DNA of 64,000 bases from Runella defluvii (GCF_014195535.1 NZ_JACIBY010000004.1:221846-285845); one strand, 5' to 3'; shown: positions 53,059 through 62,494, counted from the stretch's first letter. The notes: generated from the letters alone by a model not told the origin. Numbers and translations: made by a program.

Positions 53059-56028
53059 ATGAAAGTCTCTACAAGTCAGCCATTTGCGATTGTTTACTCG
53101 CTGTTTCAGCATCAGTATCTTGGGTATTTGTTTGGTTCATATATGGTCCAAATCAATTCTAAAAATGAACTGACGCTGCTGAATCAGATTGTCTCTACCA
53201 AAAATGTCAATGAATTCGCGGCTGGTTTGGATACTGTTGATTTTGAGTTGGTTAAGTTGATTGAAGATACCCAGCAAGATCACATTCTCAAGAAATTCAA
53301 TCCCAAAAAACTGTCGGCGTTCGACTTCTTCCAAAAGGTATATGACCCCCAAAAAGGGGATAAATTGCTGCAAGAGACCATTGGTGACTACATTGAGCGG
53401 CGAAAAGTAGAGATTCTTGACAAGCTGGCGGGGAAACGGGTATATGTGATGGGGAGCGATAATAATCCTGCATGGATGCCCATTGAACGAATGCCCGACA
53501 AAGCCAAGGTGTTTTTTCATTTTGTACGAAACGAAGAAAATACGCATTATTTCCCTATTCTAAAATACGATACAGAGCGGCTCCAAATTAGGCATCGCAA
53601 CGCCATGTTGATTTGTGATGAACCAGCTTGGCTATTGATTGACAACAAGTTGTATCATTTTGATAAAAGCGTGGACGGAAAAAAAATTCGTCCGTTTCTC
53701 TCAAAGAACCATATCATTATTCCACGAAATGTGGAAGAGCAATATTATCGAAAATTTGTTGCTCCCCTGATTGCCAGTTATGAGGTTTACGCCCAAGGGC
53801 AAGGCTTTGAAATCAGGTATGAAAAAGAGTCGGTAGTGCCTGTGTTGACGATTACTGAACAAACGACGTCGGTTAAATCGGGGTCGTTGACGATGTTCAA
53901 TGCGCAGGACAACTCGGAGTCTGCTTTAGTAACCGAAGATTATGACCAGAGCCAAGTGGTTTTTGAGTTGTCGTTTCAGTACGGTCAGTTCAATTTTAAG
54001 TTTGACAGTTTTGCCAATCATGCCAACGTGAGCCTTGAAAAACAAGGTGATGATTACATTTTTCATAAAGTAAGACGCAACGTTGGGTTTGAGAAAAATA
54101 TCCTTCATCGCCTCAAAGAATGGGGATTGGTGATGGGACAAGGTCGTAGTGTTGTGTCTAAAAATCAGGCATTTGAGTGGATACAGGCGAATAATGTGAC
54201 GTTGAAAGATGCAGGAGTTCTTTTGCAGCAAACAGCAACGGGCTCAAGTGCCAAACGCTATTTTCTGGGTTATTCGTCGATTGATATTACGTTTGAAGAA
54301 TCGCGGGATTGGTTTGATGTGTATGCCAAAGTGCGTTTTGGGGAATTTGAAATTTCGTTTGTGAAGCTCAAAAACCTGATTTTAGCCCGAAAACGTGAGT
54401 TTACTTTGCCCAACGGGGAAGTGGCGGTCATTCCAGAAACATGGTTGACGAAGTATTCTGAACTGTTTGCTTTTACCGAATACGATGCCGAAAGCCATCA
54501 GCTTACGCTCCGAAAACACCACCTAGCGCTGGTGCAAGAGTATGCCGAAGATAGCCTTGCCAAGGTGGTGATGAATCGTAAATTAGAAAAATTACGTGAT
54601 TTTGATGAGATAGATGAGCAGCCACTTCCTGAGGCGTTTGTAGGAACGCTGCGGCCATACCAAAAGGCAGGTTACGATTGGGTTATTTTTTTGAGTCAGT
54701 ACCGTTTTGGGGGCTGTTTGGCCGACGACATGGGGCTTGGAAAAACCGTGACTACCCTAGCTATGTTGCAGCGACAAAAAGAAATGGGCGCCGACCGACC
54801 GTCGTTGCTGGTGATGCCAACGTCGTTGTTGTACAATTGGGAATTGGAGGCGCGGAAGTTTACGCCGCAGCTGCGGGTGTTGGTATATAAAGGTACTTAC
54901 CGCGAAAAAGATACGACTCGTTTTGATGATTACGACCTCATTCTGACTTCTTACGGTATCGTTCGCATTGATATTGAGCTTCTTAAATATTACCGTTTCA
55001 ATTACATCATACTTGATGAATCGCAGGCGATTAAAAACCCTTCGTCGCACGTGACAAAGGCCGTGATGCAGTTGGAATCGAATTTTCGACTGATTTTGAC
55101 GGGAACACCGTTGGAAAACACAACGATGGATTTGTGGACTCAGATGACCTTTGCCAACCCTGGGCTTTTGGGTAGCCAGTCATATTTTCGTTCTCATTTT
55201 CAGGTACCGATAGAAAAACAAAACGATGGGCAACGTACCCAAAAGCTATATGCCCTGATTAAACCGTTTTTGCTTCGTCGGCACAAGTCGCAGGTAGCGC
55301 TCGACTTGCCACCAAAAGTGGAAAGTGTTCATTATTGTGAAATGTCGGAAGAACAAGAAAAACGTTACGAAGAAACCAAGTCGTACTACCGAAATTTTAT
55401 CTTGGAACACATCGAAGAGGAAGGAATGGCCAAGTCGCAAATGGTTGTTTTACAGGGATTAACCAAGCTCCGACAACTGGCCAATCACCCCCGTATGGTG
55501 GACGAAACGTACGACGGAGCATCGGGCAAATTAGAAGAGATAGAAGCGAAACTGGAAGAATTGGTCAGCGGGGAGCATAAGGTGTTGATTTTCAGTCAAT
55601 TTGTGCGCCATTTGGCTATTTTGGAAAAAACCTTACATCATCAAAAAATAAAGTATGCTTACCTCGACGGCAGTACTGTCAATCGACAAGCGCAAGTGGA
55701 GTTGTTCCAGCAAGACGAATCGGTGAAAGTGTTTTTGATTTCGTTAAAAGCAGGTGGGGTAGGGCTCAACCTAACGGCCGCCGATTACGTCTTTATTTTA
55801 GATCCTTGGTGGAATCCTGCGATTGAAGCCCAGGCCGTTGATCGTGCTCACCGAATTGGCCAGCAGCGCACAGTTTTTACGTATAAATTTATTACCAAAA
55901 ACTCGGTAGAAGAGAAAATATTGGACCTACAACGAAGCAAGCAAAAGCTGTTCAATGAGTTGATTACCAACGAAGAAGGGTTCGTGAAGTCATTAAGTAA
56001 AGAAGATATTTTGGAGTTGTTGGCCTAG
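53059..56028 (+). CDS. SNF2-family DNA helicase/translocase
   Basis: A 989-residue protein of the SNF2 superfamily. The ATPase core is in the C-terminal half: DDMGLGKTVTTLAM (motif I), LDESQAIKNPSSH (motif II), LILTGTPLENTTMDLW (motif III), FSQFVRHL (motif IV), LKAGGVGLNL (motif V) and DRAHRIGQQRTV (motif VI). The first 500 residues are unlike other known domains by eye, probably the helicase-associated N-terminal region of bacterial SNF2 proteins. A role in DNA repair, replication restart or transcription is possible. It overlaps the convergent type-B CTD protein gene by 4 bases. Confidence 0.93.
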   Translation: MKVSTSQPFAIVYSLFQHQYLGYLFGSYMVQINSKNELTLLNQIVSTKNVNEFAAGLDTVDFELVKLIEDTQQDHILKKFNPKKLSAFDFFQKVYDPQKGDKLLQETIGDYIERRKVEILDKLAGKRVYVMGSDNNPAWMPIERMPDKAKVFFHFVRNEENTHYFPILKYDTERLQIRHRNAMLICDEPAWLLIDNKLYHFDKSVDGKKIRPFLSKNHIIIPRNVEEQYYRKFVAPLIASYEVYAQGQGFEIRYEKESVVPVLTITEQTTSVKSGSLTMFNAQDNSESALVTEDYDQSQVVFELSFQYGQFNFKFDSFANHANVSLEKQGDDYIFHKVRRNVGFEKNILHRLKEWGLVMGQGRSVVSKNQAFEWIQANNVTLKDAGVLLQQTATGSSAKRYFLGYSSIDITFEESRDWFDVYAKVRFGEFEISFVKLKNLILARKREFTLPNGEVAVIPETWLTKYSELFAFTEYDAESHQLTLRKHHLALVQEYAEDSLAKVVMNRKLEKLRDFDEIDEQPLPEAFVGTLRPYQKAGYDWVIFLSQYRFGGCLADDMGLGKTVTTLAMLQRQKEMGADRPSLLVMPTSLLYNWELEARKFTPQLRVLVYKGTYREKDTTRFDDYDLILTSYGIVRIDIELLKYYRFNYIILDESQAIKNPSSHVTKAVMQLESNFRLILTGTPLENTTMDLWTQMTFANPGLLGSQSYFRSHFQVPIEKQNDGQRTQKLYALIKPFLLRRHKSQVALDLPPKVESVHYCEMSEEQEKRYEETKSYYRNFILEHIEEEGMAKSQMVVLQGLTKLRQLANHPRMVDETYDGASGKLEEIEAKLEELVSGEHKVLIFSQFVRHLAILEKTLHHQKIKYAYLDGSTVNRQAQVELFQQDESVKVFLISLKAGGVGLNLTAADYVFILDPWWNPAIEAQAVDRAHRIGQQRTVFTYKFITKNSVEEKILDLQRSKQKLFNELITNEEGFVKSLSKEDILELLA

Positions 56029-58193
56029 CGAATCAGCACCAGTTTTCCTCGTATAGCGTGGCCTTGAGGAGCTGTTTGGATGATAAAAGCATAGTTTCCA
56101 ACGGGCAAAGGTGCTTCGTTATAAAAGCCGTCAAACACGGTTTTTTTTGCTGAATCAGAATAAAAAATAGCTTCTCCCCAGCGATTATAAACCGTGACTG
56201 TCGCTTCGGGAAATTCTTCCAAACCACGTATGAGCCAAGTGTCATTGACGCCATCGCCGTTGGGGCTAAAGGCGTCAGGGATATGCACGCCTTTCATGAT
56301 GCCAATGGTAATTTTGTCAATAGCAAAACACCCATTAGCATCGGTTACTTTGAGGGTATAGGTGGTGGTTTTGTCAGGAGAGGCCGTCGGGGAGGCAGTT
56401 TGCGTGTTGTCTAGGTCAGTGGGGGGGCTCCATTGGTAGGTGTAGCCCGAAACGCCGCCATTTTTGTTTAATTGAATGCTGCCATTCTCGGCTAAGTCTT
56501 GGTCGGTGCCAAGTTCTAAAGTAGGCCCTGCTAAGACTTCGACTGTGTGTGTGGCCGAACCATCTACACACGTACCAGCCTGTTTGAGCGAATACGTGAT
56601 TTCGTGTTTTCCTGCACCTGCTTGTTGTGGAACAAATTTATTGGGGGCAACAACTCCTTTTCCGCTGAAAATACCACCTGCGGGCGTGGCAATCAAAATG
56701 AGGGCAGTAGTATCGCTACCACACCGTACAGGAATGGGCTGTATCCCAATCGACGCCGCAGCAAATGCCTTAATTTCTACGGGTTTAGATTGGCCTGTGC
56801 AATTGTTAGCGTCGGTAATTTTGACTGAATAGTTTCCTATTTGGTTGATAACCAAAGAAATATTGGTGGCATTGGGGATGGGTAAACTATCGAGCAACCA
56901 TTGATACGTTGCATTTTTTTCGGAGGAGGTTGCTGTCAACGTGAGTGGCGTGCCTGGACAAAATAGCCCAGATGGATTGGAAGAGGTAGCAACGACGCTT
57001 GGATTGGGTACAACCTTAATGGCTGTAACCGACGATTCTCCTGCGCTACATGCACTTTTTCGGGTGACTTTTACTTTGTAATTGCCTTGGTTTTTGACAA
57101 CCAATACCGAGTCTTTGTTACCCGCCAGCAGTTGATCATCTTTGTACCACTCAAATGACGTGTTTGGAAGATTGGCGCCTGCGTTGAGTTGTACCGATTT
57201 CCCTTCGCAGAGGGTGGTAGGCGCTGCTATGTTTGGCCGCCCAACTTCGGAGACGCGAATGACTGCGGGGGGGACAGGCACACATTCTTCGACCTCAATT
57301 TGGTACTCGCGGTAGGTTTCGCTGAGTTTTACTCCCGAGCGACTGTGTTGGAGCAAAAAACCAATCGAATAGACACCAGCTTTGGTAGGTTTGGCCGAAA
57401 CAAGAATGTTGGTAAGACCCTGACTCGTAAAAATATTAGGGGCAAGCGGAGGGAGAACGAAGTTGCCTCCTGGGAGCATCTGATTTTCTGAAAAGCCAGC
57501 TTTCCATTCCACTTTTTGGTAAGGTATTGGGCCGTTGGCTCCCGTAAATGGGGCGATATTTGAGACAACTAAATTAAAGCTTGACCGAGTGAGCCCAGAT
57601 TTTAGTGGTTCTGAAACCACCTGAAGGCTAAAGTTGGTCTCTTGGTTGGCACAAAAAAAGTTGTACGATTGAGGCACCCATTGTGGGGTGGTTTTTCCTG
57701 CTTCGGCAGGCTCAAAATATTCCCATAAATAAGCGGGTGAAAACCAATGGTACAGAACAATCTGCGATGAAACAATGTTGTCAGTGGGATTGCGCGGGCC
57801 AACGGGGCTGTTCACAATGTAGTAGCCTTCTGGGTCGTTAAAGTCTTGGGGTTTTAAGACCAAATTGTAATTGTAGCGGACAAATAAATACTCGACTTTT
57901 TTACTTTTATCACAAGATACCGAGAAACTTGAAGCACTGACATCGTTACTTTTGTCGGCCGTATATTCTTGCATGAGTTGATTGTCTTTTTTACGATACA
58001 CCCCAAACCGAAGCTGGGCGGGAAGGGCGTCGTAGCCTGCTTTGTCCGTAAAGAAAGTGCAACCTACCCCGTAAGCATAAGGAATATTATTATTGATGGT
58101 ACGACGGTCTATTTGTCCACCGTAAATACGTTGGGCGTATGCGGAACCAAAACTGGCCAATAAAACGAGAAGAAACCCAACGAGATTGCGCAT
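56025..58193 (-). CDS. Surface protein with type-B gliding/T9SS C-terminal domain
   Basis: A 722-residue secreted protein. The signal peptide ends near FGSAYAQ. Two or more Ig-like/PKD-like modules with cysteines follow (AAPTTLCEGKSVQLNAG; NPSGLFCPGTPLTLTATSSE). The C-terminal about 90 residues are the gliding-motility-associated type-B sorting domain: HIPDAFSPNGDGVNDTWLIR, NRWGEAIFYS and PVGNYAFIIQ. It should be exported by the type IX system and attached at the surface, as SprB-type adhesins are. The TACATTTG -7 element at 58229-58222 is a likely promoter. Confidence 0.92.
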   Translation of the reverse strand: MRNLVGFLLVLLASFGSAYAQRIYGGQIDRRTINNNIPYAYGVGCTFFTDKAGYDALPAQLRFGVYRKKDNQLMQEYTADKSNDVSASSFSVSCDKSKKVEYLFVRYNYNLVLKPQDFNDPEGYYIVNSPVGPRNPTDNIVSSQIVLYHWFSPAYLWEYFEPAEAGKTTPQWVPQSYNFFCANQETNFSLQVVSEPLKSGLTRSSFNLVVSNIAPFTGANGPIPYQKVEWKAGFSENQMLPGGNFVLPPLAPNIFTSQGLTNILVSAKPTKAGVYSIGFLLQHSRSGVKLSETYREYQIEVEECVPVPPAVIRVSEVGRPNIAAPTTLCEGKSVQLNAGANLPNTSFEWYKDDQLLAGNKDSVLVVKNQGNYKVKVTRKSACSAGESSVTAIKVVPNPSVVATSSNPSGLFCPGTPLTLTATSSEKNATYQWLLDSLPIPNATNISLVINQIGNYSVKITDANNCTGQSKPVEIKAFAAASIGIQPIPVRCGSDTTALILIATPAGGIFSGKGVVAPNKFVPQQAGAGKHEITYSLKQAGTCVDGSATHTVEVLAGPTLELGTDQDLAENGSIQLNKNGGVSGYTYQWSPPTDLDNTQTASPTASPDKTTTYTLKVTDANGCFAIDKITIGIMKGVHIPDAFSPNGDGVNDTWLIRGLEEFPEATVTVYNRWGEAIFYSDSAKKTVFDGFYNEAPLPVGNYAFIIQTAPQGHAIRGKLVLIR

Positions 58194-58221
58194 TACTTTG
58201 GTTAAGGACTAGTATTAAAAT

Positions 58222-58229
58222 CAAATGTA
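58222..58229 (-). promoter_or_regulatory. -7 element of the type-B CTD protein gene
   Basis: TACATTTG on the minus strand (58229 to 58222) matches TAnnTTTG, 28 bases before the ATG at 58193. No correctly spaced TTG was found. Confidence 0.5.
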
Positions 58230-58275
58230 TCTAAAAATCTACTAACAGGTAATACCCAAGCAGTTATTAAGTTTT

Positions 58276-58911
58276 ATGCAGCCACTTACGCTCGACTTCT
58301 ATCAAAAATACGATACGTTAACCCTCGCCCAAAGGTTGCTTGGTTGTACGTTGGTTCATCAAAGCCAAGATGGTACTACCGCAGGCATCATCGTTGAAAC
58401 GGAAGCCTACCTAACTGACGACCCCGCGTGTCATGCGTACCGAAGGAAAACAAAAAGAAATGCCGCAATGTTTGGCCCTGCGGGAACAGTTTATGTGTAT
58501 CAAATCTACGGAATGCACTACTGTGTCAACATCGTAAGTGGCGACGAAGGCGTGGGGGAGGCGGTGTTGATTCGGGCCTTGGAACCAACCGAAGGTATTG
58601 AACTCATGGAAGAAAGAAGAGGGTATGGAATGTCGAGTGCAGAGGGTAGAATGTCGAAAGAGAAACCTATTCGACACTCTGCACTCTCCCTTCGACACGT
58701 ATGCAACGGCCCTGCTAAATTGGTGAAAGCCATGGGGATTAGTATCGAAGAACATAACGGTACGTCGCTTTTAGCGGGTAATTTAAAGATTTATCCTTCT
58801 GTACTAGAGGAGTTTGAGATGATGACTACCACCCGAATCGGCATTACGCAAGGCGCCGATTTACCGTACCGTTTTTATGTGACAGGAAATCGCTTTGTAA
58901 GTCGTAAGTGA
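58276..58911 (+). CDS. mpg: 3-methyladenine DNA glycosylase (AAG/Mpg type)
   Basis: A 211-residue alkyladenine glycosylase that removes alkylated purines. The conserved segments are ARRLLG-like AQRLLGCTLV, IIVETEAYLTDDPACHAYR, FGPAGTVYVYQIYGMHYCVN and HVCNGPAKLVKAMGI. Residues 113-140 (RGYGMSSAEGRMSKEKPIRH and following) are a heptad-repeat insert not expected in the family; the surrounding frame is intact. It is divergent from the type-B CTD gene, with an 82-base gap. Confidence 0.94.
   Translation: MQPLTLDFYQKYDTLTLAQRLLGCTLVHQSQDGTTAGIIVETEAYLTDDPACHAYRRKTKRNAAMFGPAGTVYVYQIYGMHYCVNIVSGDEGVGEAVLIRALEPTEGIELMEERRGYGMSSAEGRMSKEKPIRHSALSLRHVCNGPAKLVKAMGISIEEHNGTSLLAGNLKIYPSVLEEFEMMTTTRIGITQGADLPYRFYVTGNRFVSRK
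58612..58695. repeat. Heptad (STRR-like) repeat insert inside mpg
   Basis: About 84 bases of 7-base units (such as ATGTCGA, GTGCAGA, GGGTAGA) with an imperfect inverted arrangement: the left part resembles GTCGAGTGCAGA and the right part reads TTCGACACTCTGCACTCTC on the opposite strand. It is kept in frame within the glycosylase, just before the conserved CNGPAKL. The same unit family recurs between the ROK gene and the last gene of the window (63439-63555). Confidence 0.75.
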
Positions 58912-58979
58912 GGCATAGGGTTTATTTACCCTTGTGTAATAAAGTTACATATTTTGGAATTAATTTGAGATATTTGTAA

Positions 58980-59285
58980 ATGGTAGTAATTGCAAAATCA
59001 GCATTGGTAAAATTTGGAGAAAAACATCCCAATGCTCTCGTGCCATTAATGGAGTGGTATGATACTGTATTATTAGCAGATTGGGGTCATTTTATGGACA
59101 TTAGGATGACGTTTAATTCTGTTGATTTTGTAGGGAATGACAGATATGTGTTCAATATTAAAGGAAATCACTACCGACTTGTGGCTTTAATACATTTTTC
59201 AATACGAACTGTATATGTCAAATTTGTGGGTACACATAATGAATACGATAGAATTGATGTTTCAACAATTGATTATAAACCATGA
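58980..59285 (+). CDS. higB: HigB-type mRNA interferase toxin
   Basis: A 101-residue RelE-fold toxin of the HigB type (VYVKFVGTHNEYDRIDV near the end is the family signature, with NIKGNHYRLVALIHF before it). Such toxins cleave mRNA on the ribosome. The antitoxin gene overlaps its end by 4 bases, in the toxin-first order normal for HigBA. A partial dyad TTACATAT/ATATTTGTAA (58945-58979) before the start could be the antitoxin operator. Confidence 0.9.
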   Translation: MVVIAKSALVKFGEKHPNALVPLMEWYDTVLLADWGHFMDIRMTFNSVDFVGNDRYVFNIKGNHYRLVALIHFSIRTVYVKFVGTHNEYDRIDVSTIDYKP

Positions 59286-59638
59286 AAATTGTAAATGAAT
59301 ATGAGTATCAAAAAGCATTTTTGCTTTTTGATGAACTAACGGCTGAAATGATTGTAAATCCCGAAAAACAGACAGAGGCTCGTAGGGTCGCTGAAGCTAT
59401 TCAAGCTTATGAAGCAGAGTTTGTTAAGTTTCCCCGCCCCACCACACTTGCAGGAATGATTGAGCTCAAAATGTATGAAATGAAACTGAAACAAAAAGAT
59501 TTAGCAGAGTTATTAGAAGTAGAGACATCAAGGGTTTCAGAGATATTGAATGGAAAGCGCAAAATCACACTTGAAGTAGCTAAAAAGCTTCATACAAAAT
59601 TGGGGATTGATGGTAACTTCATTCTTGAAGTTGCGTAA
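59282..59638 (+). CDS. higA: HigA antitoxin, XRE helix-turn-helix
   Basis: A 118-residue antitoxin. The N-terminal half (residues 1-60) is a helical toxin-binding region, and the C-terminal half is an HTH (MKLKQKDLAELLEVETSRVS followed by EILNGKRKITLEVAKKL). It overlaps higB by 4 bases. It should neutralise HigB and repress the operon. A strong hairpin lies 9 bases after the stop. Confidence 0.9.
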   Translation: MKIVNEYEYQKAFLLFDELTAEMIVNPEKQTEARRVAEAIQAYEAEFVKFPRPTTLAGMIELKMYEMKLKQKDLAELLEVETSRVSEILNGKRKITLEVAKKLHTKLGIDGNFILEVA

Positions 59639-59646
59639 AATAGGAA

Positions 59647-59674
59647 TGAATCGGGTCAGTTGAAACCCGATTCA
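59647..59674. terminator. Bidirectional terminator between higA and the MetE-like gene
   Basis: TGAATCGGGT (59647-59656) pairs perfectly with ACCCGATTCA (59665-59674) around an 8-base loop. It lies between convergent genes; an A/T-rich side on the left favours termination of the minus-strand transcript. Confidence 0.7.
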
Positions 59675-59682
59675 AAAAGCCT

Positions 59683-60711
59683 CTACAAACTGGCTCTGAC
59701 GAGTTTGGCGCCGTCGCACATGGCTTTTAATTTTTGTTTAGTCGCCCAGCGAGCCGTTTGACTCATTCCACAGTCGGGGGCAACGGCTAGTTTTTCGGCA
59801 GGAACGTACGGCAATACCTTCCGAATGCGCTCGGCGACGTCTTCGGGCGTTTCGATGTAATAACTTTTAACGTCAATGACGCCCACTGCTACGTCCAGTT
59901 TTTCGGCAAATCGTTCCAAAAGATGCACATCGGTAAAGTTGAGGACGGTCATTTCGGAATGAAGTTCATCGACAGTCATGTCCAAAAAATCGGGTAGCAT
60001 GGGAGCTAATGTTTTTTTACCCACCGAACGGCCTTTGTAATTTCCAAAACAGAGGTGCATCGAGAGGCGCGTTTTTCCGACGGCAGGCGCAACGGTTCGG
60101 TTGAAAATATCGACAAATCGTTGGGTATCTTCGCGGTAAGCGTAACAACTCATGGACGGCTCATCCACGCAAATTTCGGGAACACCCAATGCCACCAATT
60201 CTTCAATTTCTTTCCGCACAAGGGGCAAAATAGCTTCGGTCACTTCCCAGCGGTCTTTGTACAAATGCCCTGGATTCAACCGCCCCGACAACGTATAAGG
60301 CCCAGGAATCGACATTTTAACGCGTTGGCCTTCGGGGGCAAGGCGTTTGAGCCGTTTGTATTCTTCCACCACTCCAAGCCCTTTGGGCGCTGTTAGGGGC
60401 TCAATAATGCTGTTTTTGCCGCGTTGATCGTGGGCGGGTGGGCCGTATTTTCGGGTTTCTGAGCTATCGTTCTGGATTCCGTTGATGAAACCATAAAACG
60501 ACAGGTTAAAGTCGAGACGGGTTTGTTCGCCGTCGGTGATGACGTCGAGTCCTGCGCTTACTTGGTCGTGGATGGCCGTAATCACGGCATCGTCAATCAT
60601 TTCGGCGATGTCGGCGGGGCCAAACTTGTCGAGGTTCATGCTCGCAAATTCGAGCCAGCCAGGAAAAGGCATCGAGCCAACGACAGTGGTTTTTATCGGA
60701 TGAGGTTGCAT
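59683..60711 (-). CDS. Core-MetE (single-domain) methionine synthase-like protein
   Basis: A 342-residue protein equivalent to the C-terminal catalytic barrel of cobalamin-independent methionine synthase; the N-terminal folate-binding half is absent. Zinc ligands are probably in MHLCFGN (His and Cys) and PDCGMSQTARW (Cys); IPGPYTLSG and DEPSM are conserved too. Core-MetE proteins transfer a methyl group to homocysteine from donors other than methyl-folate, or act in other thiol alkylations; the donor here cannot be predicted. It is the last gene of a GNAT-SIS operon; no riboswitch was seen in the 46-base gap before it. Confidence 0.87.
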   Translation of the reverse strand: MQPHPIKTTVVGSMPFPGWLEFASMNLDKFGPADIAEMIDDAVITAIHDQVSAGLDVITDGEQTRLDFNLSFYGFINGIQNDSSETRKYGPPAHDQRGKNSIIEPLTAPKGLGVVEEYKRLKRLAPEGQRVKMSIPGPYTLSGRLNPGHLYKDRWEVTEAILPLVRKEIEELVALGVPEICVDEPSMSCYAYREDTQRFVDIFNRTVAPAVGKTRLSMHLCFGNYKGRSVGKKTLAPMLPDFLDMTVDELHSEMTVLNFTDVHLLERFAEKLDVAVGVIDVKSYYIETPEDVAERIRKVLPYVPAEKLAVAPDCGMSQTARWATKQKLKAMCDGAKLVRASL

Positions 60712-60757
60712 GTTTCTAGGTTTGAGGGTTTACTGTTTAGGGTTTCGTGTTGTTTCT

Positions 60758-61246
60758 TCATAGCCATTGGTACATGACATGGGCATCGACGAGCCCAAGT
60801 TGGGCATGCTGGTAAGCGTTGGGAACAGTGCCAATGATTGCAAACCCGCATTTTTGCCACAACCGAACGGCAGTGGTATTGGTCGAAATCACGCAGTTGA
60901 ACTGCATGGCAAGGAAACCCAATCGCTTGGCTTCAACGAGTGAGAAGCGGCACATTTGCTCAGCAATGCCTCGCCCACGGGCGTCGGGATGAACCATGTA
61001 CCCCGCGTTGACCACATGACTACCCAAATCGGGCTGATTGGCTTTTAGAAAAAACGTGCCGACGATTTTGTTGTTTTCTTCGGCGGCGTACGCATATTTT
61101 TCGGGGTCAAACCAAATTCCTAGCATTTTTTCGCGCGACGATTCGGGCGCGTACATGTACGTATCTCCCGCCCGAATCACGGGCTCAATAATGGCCCAAA
61201 GAGCTTCTTTGTCGGTTGGGAGTACGGGACGAATTTTTAGGGTCAT
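60758..61246 (-). CDS. GNAT-family N-acetyltransferase
   Basis: A 162-residue acetyltransferase from the ATG at 61246 (an upstream ATG at 61264 would overlap the SIS gene end). The acetyl-CoA pyrophosphate loop is HPDARGRGIAEQM, the core strand has GYMVHP, and the end has LWQKCGFAIIGTVP, characteristic of phosphinothricin/aminoglycoside-type GNATs. The substrate is unknown. It lies 4 bases after the SIS-domain gene and 46 before the core-MetE gene, which suggests co-transcription. Confidence 0.87.
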   Translation of the reverse strand: MTLKIRPVLPTDKEALWAIIEPVIRAGDTYMYAPESSREKMLGIWFDPEKYAYAAEENNKIVGTFFLKANQPDLGSHVVNAGYMVHPDARGRGIAEQMCRFSLVEAKRLGFLAMQFNCVISTNTTAVRLWQKCGFAIIGTVPNAYQHAQLGLVDAHVMYQWL

Positions 61247-61250
61247 GGCG

Positions 61251-62054
61251 TTAGATAGAATCACTGACGTAACTGGGTATGCCTACTTGTTGGTACATTT
61301 TTGCAAGGCGGTGAGCGTGCTCATCGTAGGCTGCTTCAAACAGTTCGACGGCGCGTTCGCTACCGACTACCGCAGCCGCACTTAGCACCTTAGGCGGACG
61401 CCCTGCCTGGGTAAGAAGTTGGGCGGTTTCGGCTTTAAGGCAATTGACAATCGCTGCCCCGCCTACCGTCGAACCAGGGGAAACGGGCGTATCAAGGCCA
61501 GCAAGCGTAACCATAGCATCGCCCACGGGTGCGCCTGTATCGAGTACCAAATCGGCAAAATCGGTTAGTTTTTTTCCATCCGTGCGTTTTGATGAACTGG
61601 CTTCGGAATGTTCTTTAGTAACTAAAGCAACGACCTTAATGCCATTTTTTTGGAAAATTTCGGCCATTTCAACGGGAACAATGTTGGTGCCCGAAGACGA
61701 AATCACCAAGGCAGTATCTTGAGAAGACAAGTCAAAATTCCGCAAAATACGGTCGGCTAACCCCGAAACATTTTCCAAAAACATGGCTTGACGTTGCCCG
61801 TTGGCACCCACCACCAAATTGTGAAAAGTAAGAGACAACTCCACGATGGGGTTAAACCCCGCAAAAGAGCCGTAGCGAGGCCACATTTCTTCGACCATGA
61901 TTCGGCTGTGGCCACTACCGAAAACGTGTACCATCCGTCCTGCAAGGATGCTTTCGGAAAACCATTGAGCGGCTTGTTGGATTTGGGGTTGTTGTTGTTG
62001 AATAGTTTGTAAAATGTGCTGACATTTACTTAGATAAACTTCGGTAACAGTCAT
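61251..62054 (-). CDS. SIS-domain sugar-phosphate isomerase-like protein
   Basis: A 267-residue protein of the UPF0309/SIS group. A phosphosugar-binding fold is indicated by VHVFGSGHSRIMVEEMWPR and VISSSGTNIVPVEMAE; the later GDAMVTLAGLDTPVSPGST is a conserved loop. Such proteins isomerise or deaminate amino-sugar phosphates, or bind them as regulators; no catalytic residue distinguishes the options here. It is the first gene of the SIS-GNAT-core-MetE set. Confidence 0.85.
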   Translation of the reverse strand: MTVTEVYLSKCQHILQTIQQQQPQIQQAAQWFSESILAGRMVHVFGSGHSRIMVEEMWPRYGSFAGFNPIVELSLTFHNLVVGANGQRQAMFLENVSGLADRILRNFDLSSQDTALVISSSGTNIVPVEMAEIFQKNGIKVVALVTKEHSEASSSKRTDGKKLTDFADLVLDTGAPVGDAMVTLAGLDTPVSPGSTVGGAAIVNCLKAETAQLLTQAGRPPKVLSAAAVVGSERAVELFEAAYDEHAHRLAKMYQQVGIPSYVSDSI

Positions 62055-62107
62055 GTGAGAATAAGGTTTAGAACGCGGATTGAACGGGTTAAAGGGATTT
62101 GAACGGA

Positions 62108-62494
62108 TTATTTTAAATTGACTTTAAAACGATTTTCAAAAATTTTACGCTTGAATTCTGGTTTTCGCCCAAAATTTAAAAGCAAACCAACTTCTTTGTC
62201 GGTGGCTCTCAGGTAGTTTGTCAGCTGAGCTTCATGTTCTACAGCTAAGCTTTCAGCAGCTTTTAGCTCGACTATGACTAGATTTTCTACTACTAAGTCT
62301 GCATAGTAATCTCCAACTTCATACGAATCGTAATAAACTTTTATAGGTTGTTGATTTTCGCAAAGCAATCCTTTCTTTTTTATTTCAATTAACAAAGCTC
62401 TTTCGTACACCTTTTCAAGAAAACCGAATCCCAACTCGTTATAAACGGTATAGTAAGCTTTGATGATTGAGTCCGTAATAGAAGCATGTATCAT
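62108..62494 (-). CDS. GxxExxY protein (PD-(D/E)xK-like)
   Basis: A 128-residue protein of the GxxExxY family, named for GFLEKVYERAL (residues 24-34). It has a possible nuclease-like core: DYYADLVVENLVIVELKAAE carries D and ExK residues in the positions of PD-(D/E)xK enzymes. The function is unknown; such genes are scattered, often near mobile regions. It lies alone between the SIS operon and the ROK gene. Confidence 0.88.
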   Translation of the reverse strand: MIHASITDSIIKAYYTVYNELGFGFLEKVYERALLIEIKKKGLLCENQQPIKVYYDSYEVGDYYADLVVENLVIVELKAAESLAVEHEAQLTNYLRATDKEVGLLLNFGRKPEFKRKIFENRFKVNLK

